Shown here: piece after piece, positions 57,654 to 64,000 of the stretch
Layout of the letters: the number at the start of each line of letters is the position of its first letter
How positions within the stretch are numbered: position 1 is the stretch's first letter
NCBI RefSeq assembly: GCF_006346315.1
Contig: NZ_VDMR01000009.1
Span: 186,001-250,000 of the forward strand
From: Nocardioides litoris
GTDB taxonomy: Bacteria; Actinomycetota; Actinomycetes; Propionibacteriales; Nocardioidaceae
DNA length: 64,000 nucleotides
Direction: 5' to 3'
Notes under the pieces: generated by a model
What the model was told of the DNA's origin: nothing
The model's input: only the letters and a program-made list of their open reading frames with translations
Database searches by the model: none
Made by a program: the position numbers and the translations under genes

Positions 57654-58564
57654 TGACGATTCTGAGACTGTCCCACGTCGAGCTCCGGGTCCCCGACCTC
57701 GAGCTGGCCACCGCCTACTACTCCGAGGTCGTCGGCATGGTCGAGACCGGGAGGGACGCACAGCGGGTCTTCCTGAAGTGCTGGGACGAGCACCAGCACC
57801 ACAGCGTGGTCCTCACCCTCGAGCCCACGCACGGGCTCAACCACTTCGGCTTCAAGGTCACCGACGCCGAGGACCTCGACCTCTACCAGCAGCGGCTCGA
57901 GGCGGCCGGCGTCGCCGTGCAGCGCTACGCCGCCGACGAGTGGGCCCCCGGCCACGGCACCTCGATCCGCTTCCAGCTGCCGAGCGGGCACGTGATGGAG
58001 CTGGTCTACGGCATGCAGCAGGTCGGCAACCTGCTCCCGCAGACCAACCCGCCCCCGCGACCGATGGGCCTGGTCGGGATCGCCCCGCCGCGCGTCGACC
58101 ACCTGTTCCTCACCGCCGAGGAGGTCGACACCAACACCCAGTTCCTCGTCGAGCATCTCGACTTCCGGCTCACCGAGCAGGTGATGGGTGACGACGGGTA
58201 CCAGATCGCCAGCTGGCTCGAGGTCTCCCACCGCTCCCACGACATCGCGTTCATCACCGGCCCCAACCAGGGCCTGCACCACGTCGCGTTCTGGGTCGAC
58301 GGCTGGAACGACCTGCGCAGTGCCGCCGACGTCTGCGTCTACCACGGGGTCAACGTCGAGACGAACCCCACGCGCCACGGGGTCACCCGGGGCCAGTGCC
58401 TGTACTTCTTCGACCCGGTCGGCAACCGCAACGAGATGTTCACGGGTGGCTACTGGATCGATCCGGGCGCCGAGCCGATCACGTGGACCGAGGCCGAGAT
58501 GGGGCGTGCGATGTTCTACTACGACGGCGTCGTCAACCAGCAGTTCCTCACGGTCCACAGCTGA
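57653..58564 (+). CDS. extradiol dioxygenase 2 (catechol 2,3-dioxygenase-like)
   Basis: 303 aa, usual length. Same architecture as its upstream neighbour but without the N-terminal extension. Ligands His150 (R-V-D-H-L-F-L), His209 or His210 (G-L-H-H-V-A-F-W) and Glu261 (R-N-E-M-F-T-G-G). The two share many blocks (C-W-D-E, S-G-H-V-M-E-L, T-R-H-G-x-T-R-G), indicating duplication. Both keep the metal ligands, so both may be active on different catechols or form a heteromer. Coupled by TGATG at both ends. Confidence 0.9.
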   Translation: MTILRLSHVELRVPDLELATAYYSEVVGMVETGRDAQRVFLKCWDEHQHHSVVLTLEPTHGLNHFGFKVTDAEDLDLYQQRLEAAGVAVQRYAADEWAPGHGTSIRFQLPSGHVMELVYGMQQVGNLLPQTNPPPRPMGLVGIAPPRVDHLFLTAEEVDTNTQFLVEHLDFRLTEQVMGDDGYQIASWLEVSHRSHDIAFITGPNQGLHHVAFWVDGWNDLRSAADVCVYHGVNVETNPTRHGVTRGQCLYFFDPVGNRNEMFTGGYWIDPGAEPITWTEAEMGRAMFYYDGVVNQQFLTVHS

Positions 58565-59613
58565 TGACGACCGACGACCGGGTGGACTCGCCCTCGTTCC
58601 CGCGCACGGAGCGGGGTGACGCTCCGGCCTACCTCAGCCGTCACCTCGCTCGACGCTCGGCGCCCGTCGCCGACCCGGCTGCGCGCGGCGACGAGTCGCT
58701 GCCGCTCTACCTGCGCCAGCACCGTGGACGCGAGCACCGCTCCGACCCGGTGATGTACGACGGCAACGTCGTCGGCTCCGCACGCGCCTGGGCCGAGGTC
58801 ACCCGCACCAAGGAGATCGTCCCCGAGCGCCGCGACCAGCTCGGCGACGTCGAGTGCGACGTCTACCTGGTCCGCCACGGCGAGACCCAAGGCTACTCCT
58901 CCGAGTCCGGGCTGACGCCGCTCGGCTCGTGGCAGGCCCATCGCCGCGGACAGGAGCTGGCCCGCCGCGTCACCGACGGCATGCAGGTCGAGCTGCTGTG
59001 CGCGCCGACCAACCGGGCCCGGCAGACCGCTGAGCACGTGCGGCGCGGGCTGCTCGACAACGTGTCGCTCTTCGGCCGTGAGGCGGCGATCGGCGAGCTG
59101 CGCGACTCCGCGGACTTCCGCAACTTCGAGGTCGCCACCCCGGCCGGACCCCGCGACGTGACCAGCGCGTTCCGTCAGTACCAGCGGGAGATGGAGAAGT
59201 ACGAGCGGGTCGGGCTGGGCGAGCGCCCGGGCTGGCTGGTCGACGTCGACCGCTTCTGGGGCATCCAGAAGGGCGGCGGCGACCCGATCACCCACTGGCT
59301 GACCATGCCGATGATGTACTTCGAGCCGCCGGTGTCCTGCGTGCGCCGGTTCTGGCGCGGCATCCTCGCCGCCCGTGAGCGCAGCGACGCCAGGACGGTC
59401 GTCGTCGCGACCCACTCGGGTCCCATCCGCGCCTTCGCGACCCTCGCCATGGGCTACGACCCGGGCGAGCCGTTCAACACCGAGTTCGTCCGGGTGCGCC
59501 TGCTCGCCGGCGGGACCACCGCCCTCGTGCTCTACCGCAACCGGGTCCAGGAGGTCGGCGTCCCCGACCTCGACGCCCTGCCGCCCAGCGCCGACCGTCG
59601 ATTCCAGGAGTAG
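58564..59613 (+). CDS. histidine-phosphatase-superfamily protein (CreD-like)
   Basis: 349 aa. About 95 N-terminal residues of unknown fold come before the phosphatase core. Catalytic R104-H105-G-E (Y-L-V-R-H-G-E-T-Q), second Arg region C-A-P-T-N-R-A-R-Q-T-A, and the late His284 (V-V-A-T-H-S-G-P-I-R-A). The family transfers phosphate through a phosphohistidine. Wedged between ring-cleavage dioxygenases and PEP-synthase-like genes, it probably hydrolyses an aryl phosphate intermediate, as CreD does in the corynebacterial 4-cresol pathway (resemblance from memory, not a search). ATG overlaps the upstream stop. Confidence 0.8.
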   Translation: MTTDDRVDSPSFPRTERGDAPAYLSRHLARRSAPVADPAARGDESLPLYLRQHRGREHRSDPVMYDGNVVGSARAWAEVTRTKEIVPERRDQLGDVECDVYLVRHGETQGYSSESGLTPLGSWQAHRRGQELARRVTDGMQVELLCAPTNRARQTAEHVRRGLLDNVSLFGREAAIGELRDSADFRNFEVATPAGPRDVTSAFRQYQREMEKYERVGLGERPGWLVDVDRFWGIQKGGGDPITHWLTMPMMYFEPPVSCVRRFWRGILAARERSDARTVVVATHSGPIRAFATLAMGYDPGEPFNTEFVRVRLLAGGTTALVLYRNRVQEVGVPDLDALPPSADRRFQE

Positions 59614-59617
59614 TGCC

Positions 59618-60733
59618 ATGACCACGTACGCCGACAACGACAGTGCCATCCAGTTCGACGCGCTGGTCCTCGACCAGCACCTGCGCGTGGGCGGCAAGTG
59701 CGCCTCGCTGGGCACGATGAGCCAGGCGGGTCTGCCGGTCCCGCCCGGCTTCGCCGTCACCACCGACGTCTTCGTCGACGCCCGTGAGGCCTCGGGCCTG
59801 ATGGCGCAGATCAGCGAGATCGTGGCCGGCGTCGACACCGAGGACCAGACCGCGTTGTCCTCGGCCGCGATGCAGGCCCGCGACCTCATCCTCGGCTGGC
59901 CGATCGCCACGGAGCACGAGCGCTGCATCCGCGGGAAGTACGCCGACCTGTGCCTGCTGAGCGGCGTCGAGGACGTCCCGGTCGCGGTGCGGTCCTCGGC
60001 CACCTCGGAGGACTCGCCCGACGCGTCGTTCGCCGGCGAGCACGACACCTATCTGTGGGTCTGCGGCATCGACGAGGTCCTCGAGAAGATCCGGTCCTGC
60101 TGGGCCAGCCTGTTCACCGAGCGCGCGATCACCTACCGCAACCAGATGGGCTACGACCACGCCGAGGTCGACATGGCCGTGGCGGTGCAGAAGATGGTGC
60201 GACCCCGGGCCGCGGGCGTCGCGTTCACGCTCGACCCGTCCAACGGTGACCGCTCCGGTATCTGCATCGACGCGGCGTGGGGCTTCGGCGAGGGTGTCGT
60301 CTCCGGGGACGTCACTCCCGACAACTTCCTGGTGGACAAGGTGATGTGGTCGATCGGACGCCGCACGATCAGCCCGAAGACCCACGCCCACCTTCTCGTC
60401 GACGCCACCGACGGCGCAGGCCACCCGCAGGTCGCCCGCGTCGAGCTCCCGGCCGACCAGGTCGACGTCCCGTGCCTGACCGACGACGAGGTCGTCGCCA
60501 TCGCCCGGCTGGCCCGCGCCGCCGAGAAGCACTACGGCTGCCCGCAGGACATCGAGTGGGCCGTCGACGACGACCTCCCGGCCGGCGAGGACGTCGTCCT
60601 GCTGCAGGCCCGCCCCGAGACGGTGTGGAGCAAGAAGTCGCGCAGCGTCGGCCAGCAGGGCGACCTCGTCTCGTCCATCGTCGACACCCTCGTCAACCCC
60701 CTCTCGGCGCGCTCGGGCACCCCGTCGGCCTGA
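59618..60733 (+). CDS. ATP-binding half of a PEP-synthase-like enzyme (phenylphosphate synthase subunit 2 / CreI-like)
   Basis: 371 aa, about 40 kDa, a PPDK N-terminal ATP-grasp domain alone. V-G-G-K-C-A-S-L-G-T-M and G-L-P-V-P-P-G-F-A-V-T-T at the start, V-A-V-R-S-S-A-T-S-E-D and F-A-G-E-H-D-T-Y-L near 125-145, and D-I-E-W-A with L-L-Q-A-R-P-E-T-V at the end. It lacks the phosphohistidine and PEP domains of full enzymes; those features are split onto the next gene. The size and split match phenylphosphate synthase. Expected role: ATP-driven pyrophosphorylation of the partner's His. Starts 4 nt after the phosphatase stop. Confidence 0.85.
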   Translation: MTTYADNDSAIQFDALVLDQHLRVGGKCASLGTMSQAGLPVPPGFAVTTDVFVDAREASGLMAQISEIVAGVDTEDQTALSSAAMQARDLILGWPIATEHERCIRGKYADLCLLSGVEDVPVAVRSSATSEDSPDASFAGEHDTYLWVCGIDEVLEKIRSCWASLFTERAITYRNQMGYDHAEVDMAVAVQKMVRPRAAGVAFTLDPSNGDRSGICIDAAWGFGEGVVSGDVTPDNFLVDKVMWSIGRRTISPKTHAHLLVDATDGAGHPQVARVELPADQVDVPCLTDDEVVAIARLARAAEKHYGCPQDIEWAVDDDLPAGEDVVLLQARPETVWSKKSRSVGQQGDLVSSIVDTLVNPLSARSGTPSA

Positions 60734-60786
60734 CTCGGGTCAGCACCCCCTCACCCACCCATCCCACCGGACCAAGGACTGTTCCC

Positions 60787-62595
60787 ATGGCTGATCGCTT
60801 CCCGAGCCCGTTCGACATCGAGACCCCCGACGGCGCCGAGGGCTGGAGGGACCTCTACAGCTACTCCTCGCTCTTCGGTGAGGAGCGACGCACCTACGAG
60901 GACGGCGGCTTCTGGTTCCACGACGGCGTGCACTGGCCCGAGGCGCTCACGCCGTGGGACACCACCCTGTTCGAGTTCGCAATAGCCTCGCTTTCGCAGT
61001 ACAACACCCGCCACTACCTCATCCCCCCGGCGTACGGCGTCGACTACCGGATCCTCAACGGCTACGTCTACCTGTCTCCGGTGCCGGCGCCCGACGAGGA
61101 GATCGAGGCCCGGGTCCCGCTGTTCATGGAGCGGGCCGGCTACTACTTCGGCAACTGGGACCGGCTCTACGACGACTGGCTCGTCAAGATCCGCGACCTC
61201 GTGCGCCAGCTCACCGAGCTCGACTTCAGCGCGCTGCCGGTCATGGAGCCGATGGAGGTCATCACCTCCGGTGCCGGGCAGGGCGCCGGCAACGCGCTGC
61301 TCTCGAGCTACCACCGGCTGCTCGACCACGCGCTGACGCTGTGGCAGTTCCACTTCGAGTTCCTCAACCTCGGCTACGCCGCCTACCTCGACTTCTTCGG
61401 CTTCTGCAAGGCCGCCTTCCCCTCGATCCCCGACCTGGCGGTCGCCAAGATGGTGGCCGGCGTCGACGTGGACCTGTTCCGCCCCGACGACGAGCTCAAG
61501 CGCCTGGCGCGGCTCGCGGTCAGCTCGGGCATCGACGACCGCTTCTCCGGCGAGGTGCTGGAGATCTGGCCGCGCCTGGAGGCCGACGAGGCCGGCAAGG
61601 CGTGGATCGACGAGTGGACGGTCGCGGCGGAGCCGTGGTTCAACTTCTCGACCGGCTCGGGCTTCTACCACTCCGACAAGATCTGGATCCAGAACGTCGA
61701 GGTGCCGCTCGGCTACATCGCCGACTACATCGTCAAGGTCAAGGACGGCAAGGACCTCGACCGCCCGGTCGCCGCGCTCCACGACGAGCGCGACCGGGTG
61801 GTCTCCGAGTACCGCGAGCTGCTCGACTCCGACGAGGACCGCGAGGCCTTCGACGCCAAGCTCGGCCTGTCGCGCACCGTGTTCCCCTACGTCGAGAACC
61901 ACAACTTCTACGTCGAGCACTGGGCGCACTCGGTGATCTTCCGCAAGATGCGCGACCTCGGCGGCGTGCTCGAGGAGGCCGGCTTCATCACCGACGCTGC
62001 CGACGTCTTCATGTTCAAGCGCTCCGAGGTCTCCGACGTCCTCTTCGACCTCTACAAGGGGTGGGCCGTCGGGGCCCCGGCGCGCGGGCCGTCCTACTGG
62101 CCCGGGGAGATCGAGCGCCGTCGCGGGATCCACGACGCGCTGAAGTCGTGGTCGGCACCCCCCGCGCTCGGCGTGCCTCCCGAGGTGGTCACCGAGCCCT
62201 TCACCGTCATGCTCTGGGGCATCACCTCCGACTCGGTCGCGGCCTGGCTCAACGCCGGCGGCGAGGGCGAGGAGGGCGTCCTGACCGGGTTCGCCGCCTC
62301 ACCGGGCCTGGTCGAGGGGCCGGCCCGCGTCATCAGCGGAGCCGAGCAGATCTCGGAGATCCAGGAGGGCGAGATCCTCGTCGCCACCCTCACGGCCCCG
62401 TCGTGGGCGCCCGTGTTCGGCAAGATCAAGGCGACCGTCACCGACGTCGGCGGGATGATGAGCCACGCGGCGATCGTGTGCCGCGAGTACGGCCTGCCCG
62501 CGGTCACCGGTACGGCCTTCGGCACCACGACCATCAAGACCGGCCAGATGCTCCGCGTCGACGGCAACACCGGCAAGGTCACGATCCTCGACTGA
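60787..62595 (+). CDS. phosphohistidine-domain half of a PEP-synthase-like enzyme (phenylphosphate synthase subunit 1 / CreH-like)
   Basis: 602 aa, about 68 kDa. The first 500 residues are an aromatic- and acid-rich helical region without PPDK motifs (for example W-F-H-D-G-V-H-W-P and Y-V-E-N-H-N-F-Y-V-E-H-W), presumably the phenol-binding part. The C-terminal 90 residues are the swivelling PEP-utiliser domain: F-A-A-S-P-G-L-V-E-G-P-A-R-V, G-E-I-L-V-A and G-G-M-M-S-H-A-A-I with catalytic His560, then G-L-P-A-V-T-G-T. Together with the preceding gene it can form a phenol-phosphorylating kinase. A run of codons with A or T at position three (GCA ATA, then CTT) at 60979-60993 stands out in this GC-rich gene. 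Confidence 0.82.
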   Translation: MADRFPSPFDIETPDGAEGWRDLYSYSSLFGEERRTYEDGGFWFHDGVHWPEALTPWDTTLFEFAIASLSQYNTRHYLIPPAYGVDYRILNGYVYLSPVPAPDEEIEARVPLFMERAGYYFGNWDRLYDDWLVKIRDLVRQLTELDFSALPVMEPMEVITSGAGQGAGNALLSSYHRLLDHALTLWQFHFEFLNLGYAAYLDFFGFCKAAFPSIPDLAVAKMVAGVDVDLFRPDDELKRLARLAVSSGIDDRFSGEVLEIWPRLEADEAGKAWIDEWTVAAEPWFNFSTGSGFYHSDKIWIQNVEVPLGYIADYIVKVKDGKDLDRPVAALHDERDRVVSEYRELLDSDEDREAFDAKLGLSRTVFPYVENHNFYVEHWAHSVIFRKMRDLGGVLEEAGFITDAADVFMFKRSEVSDVLFDLYKGWAVGAPARGPSYWPGEIERRRGIHDALKSWSAPPALGVPPEVVTEPFTVMLWGITSDSVAAWLNAGGEGEEGVLTGFAASPGLVEGPARVISGAEQISEIQEGEILVATLTAPSWAPVFGKIKATVTDVGGMMSHAAIVCREYGLPAVTGTAFGTTTIKTGQMLRVDGNTGKVTILD

Positions 62596-62679
62596 CCGCC
62601 CGCCCCTCGAGGTCGCGCCCGCGCGTCCTCCCGGCCCCCAGACACACCGCACCCACACCCACCTGCAAGGAGACACACC

Positions 62680-63936
62680 ATGCTGACGGTCGAGCAGAAC
62701 GAAGAGCTGACCAGCGTCGGACCCGGCACGCCCATGGGCGAGGTGCTGCGCCGCTACTGGTACCCCATCGCCTTCGAGCAGGACTTCGACACCAAGCCCA
62801 GCAAGACCGTCCGGCTCCTGGGCGAGAACTGGACGCTCTACAAGACGCCGTCCGGACGCTACGGCATCATCGGCGAGTCCTGCCCCCACCGCCGCGCCTC
62901 CCTGACCTACGGGATCGTGCACGAGGACGGCATCCGCTGCGGCTACCACGGCTGGAAGTACGACTTCGACGGCCAGTGCGTCGAGCAGCCGGCCGAGAAC
63001 GACAACTCGACGTTCCGCGACAAGATCAAGGCCAAGGCCGGCTCCGCCCAGACCCTGGGCGGCATGGTCTGGGTCTACGTCGGACCCGGCCCGGTGCCGG
63101 AGCTGCCGCGCTTCGACGTCTACGTCATGGACGGCATCCGCGACATCGGCGTGGCGACGCTGCCCTGCAACTGGCTGCAGATCATGGAGAACTCCGTCGA
63201 CCCGCACCACGTCGAGTGGCTGCACGGCGCGTACTTCGAGTTCCTCGGCCAGACCCAGGGCTTCGAGGCACCCAAGTCGTTCCAGAAGAAGCACATCAAG
63301 GTCGCGTTCGACGAGTTCGAATTCGGCATCATCAAGCGGCGGATGCTCGAGGGCCACTCCGAGGCCGACGACGACTGGGCCATCGGCCACCCGCTGATGT
63401 TCCCCTACGGCATGCGCGTCGGCGGCCAGTGGATCGACCAGATGCAGATCCGCGTCCCGATCGACGACACGCACACCTGGAAGCTCTTCTACTCCCTGCA
63501 CCACCCCGAGGGCGGCACGTGGGAGCCGCAGGAGCGGCCGGTCGTCTACGACTACGAGATCTTCGACGAGAACGGCGACTTCGTCACCGACTACGTCGAG
63601 GGCCAAGACGTCATGGCCTGGGTCTCCCAGGGCGCGATCACCGACCGCTCCCAGGAGCACCTCGGGCGCTCCGACCAGGGCGTGGCGATGCTGCGCAAGA
63701 TGTTCAAGGAGGCGATGGCCTCCGTCGAGGACGGCGAGGACCCGCCCGGCGTGGTGCGCGAGCACCGCGAGATCATCGAGCTGCCGTGCGAGAAGGACAA
63801 GTTCGGCGCCGGCACCGCGTTCACCGACCAGTGGATCAACGGCGGCTCGATGCGCTACAGCCCGATCCGCGAGGAGCTGCTGGCCCTGCACCGCGACGCC
63901 GCCGCCGCCCGGGAGAAGGCCGGGTCCGGTGCCTGA
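62680..63936 (+). CDS. Rieske aromatic oxygenase, alpha subunit (phthalate/vanillate family)
   Basis: 418 aa. N-terminal Rieske cluster C68-P-H70 and C87-G-Y-H90 (R-C-G-Y-H-G-W-K-Y). Mononuclear iron site in N-S-V-D174-P-H-H177-V-E-W-L-H182, with Asp174 as the electron bridge. The opening L-x-P-G-T-P-M-G-E-V-L-R-R-Y-W-Y-P-I-A is typical of single-subunit oxygenases that demethylate or hydroxylate aromatics (phthalate, vanillate, dehydrodivanillate types). AAGGAG precedes the ATG. Last complete gene of the operon; it may take electrons from the Rieske ferredoxin at 54598 or from the next gene product. Confidence 0.92.
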   Translation: MLTVEQNEELTSVGPGTPMGEVLRRYWYPIAFEQDFDTKPSKTVRLLGENWTLYKTPSGRYGIIGESCPHRRASLTYGIVHEDGIRCGYHGWKYDFDGQCVEQPAENDNSTFRDKIKAKAGSAQTLGGMVWVYVGPGPVPELPRFDVYVMDGIRDIGVATLPCNWLQIMENSVDPHHVEWLHGAYFEFLGQTQGFEAPKSFQKKHIKVAFDEFEFGIIKRRMLEGHSEADDDWAIGHPLMFPYGMRVGGQWIDQMQIRVPIDDTHTWKLFYSLHHPEGGTWEPQERPVVYDYEIFDENGDFVTDYVEGQDVMAWVSQGAITDRSQEHLGRSDQGVAMLRKMFKEAMASVEDGEDPPGVVREHREIIELPCEKDKFGAGTAFTDQWINGGSMRYSPIREELLALHRDAAAAREKAGSGA

Positions 63937-64000
63937 CCCGATCAAGGTGGCGGGGCGTGCGGCCCACCACGGCACGATGCCCGCGCTCCCGCCCGACCCG
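63929..64000 (+). CDS. start of a further operon gene, truncated by the window
   Basis: An open frame begins GTG at 63929, overlapping the Rieske stop by 8 nt, and runs 24 codons to the window end (P-D-P-I-K-V-A-G-R-A-A-H-H-G). Close coupling suggests a real gene of the same operon; a reductase would be expected there, but these residues show no family. Confidence 0.45.
   Translation, partial: MPDPIKVAGRAAHHGTMPALPPDP

Noticed and set aside
59618..62595. Treating the two genes as a frameshifted, broken PEP synthase
   Set aside because: Each has its own start with spacing for initiation, both are complete, and the second lacks the PEP-binding domain altogether; the split matches known phenol-phosphorylating enzymes.

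Overview
This window comes from a high-GC actinobacterium, most likely Nocardioides or a close relative in the Nocardioidaceae. The evidence is the strong G/C bias at third codon positions, the many GTG starts, and typical actinobacterial families: ClgR, DUF3046, the Lhr-Nei2 pair, F420-type oxidoreductases, NrtR, and an HsaADCB set behind a KstR-type operator. Many genes have a -10 box (TANNNT or CANNNT) only 6-9 nt before the start codon, so leaderless transcription appears to be the norm. I see no rRNA, tRNA, CRISPR array, insertion sequence or phage gene.

Layout. 1-9.9 kb is core metabolism: the 5' part of pepA (minus), then gcvT, a small protein, a PhzF homologue, an Mph-like kinase, thyA, a TagF-like transferase, folA, an LLM oxidoreductase, dapA and RNase J, ending in a strong hairpin terminator. 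9.9-29.9 kb mixes three very large secreted hydrolases (an M4 protease, an ExeM-type nuclease fused to a 5'-nucleotidase, and an HExxHxxGxxH protease) with conserved genes: ftsK, a RodZ-like protein, rimO, pgsA, pncC and clgR. 29.1-37.3 kb is on the minus strand: lhr-nei2, and a pncB-pncA-nrtR NAD-salvage operon with a perfect palindrome over its promoter. 37.3-45.6 kb has a DNA methyltransferase, an HNH nuclease, a TOPRIM protein, a three-gene ABC-2 exporter, a GNAT enzyme, DUF3046, MTA phosphorylase and an epimerase. Between the HNH and TOPRIM genes lies a gene-free stretch holding two inverted copies of a nested palindromic repeat. 45.7-50.8 kb is a polytopic membrane protein and a compact operon (GT2, DUF2064, methyltransferase, membrane molybdo-oxidoreductase, small membrane protein).

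50.9-64 kb is a catabolic island. It starts with hsaA-hsaD-hsaC-hsaB (steroid A/B-ring cleavage) behind a textbook KstR box. Next come a divergent minus-strand group (unknown gene, IclR regulator, Rieske ferredoxin) and a long plus-strand operon: two tandem extradiol dioxygenases, a histidine phosphatase, the two halves of a PEP-synthase-like enzyme as separate genes (like phenylphosphate synthase or CreH/CreI), a Rieske oxygenase alpha subunit, and the start of a further gene cut by the window end.

The kinase halves, phosphatase, oxygenase and ring-cleavage enzymes suggest a pathway that phosphorylates a phenolic substrate, oxidises it with a Rieske enzyme, removes the phosphate and opens the ring. 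The closest precedent known to me (CreHI/CreJEF/CreD of 4-cresol catabolism) uses a P450 for the oxidation, so the Rieske version is the most promising undescribed system here. Its substrate cannot be read from the sequence.
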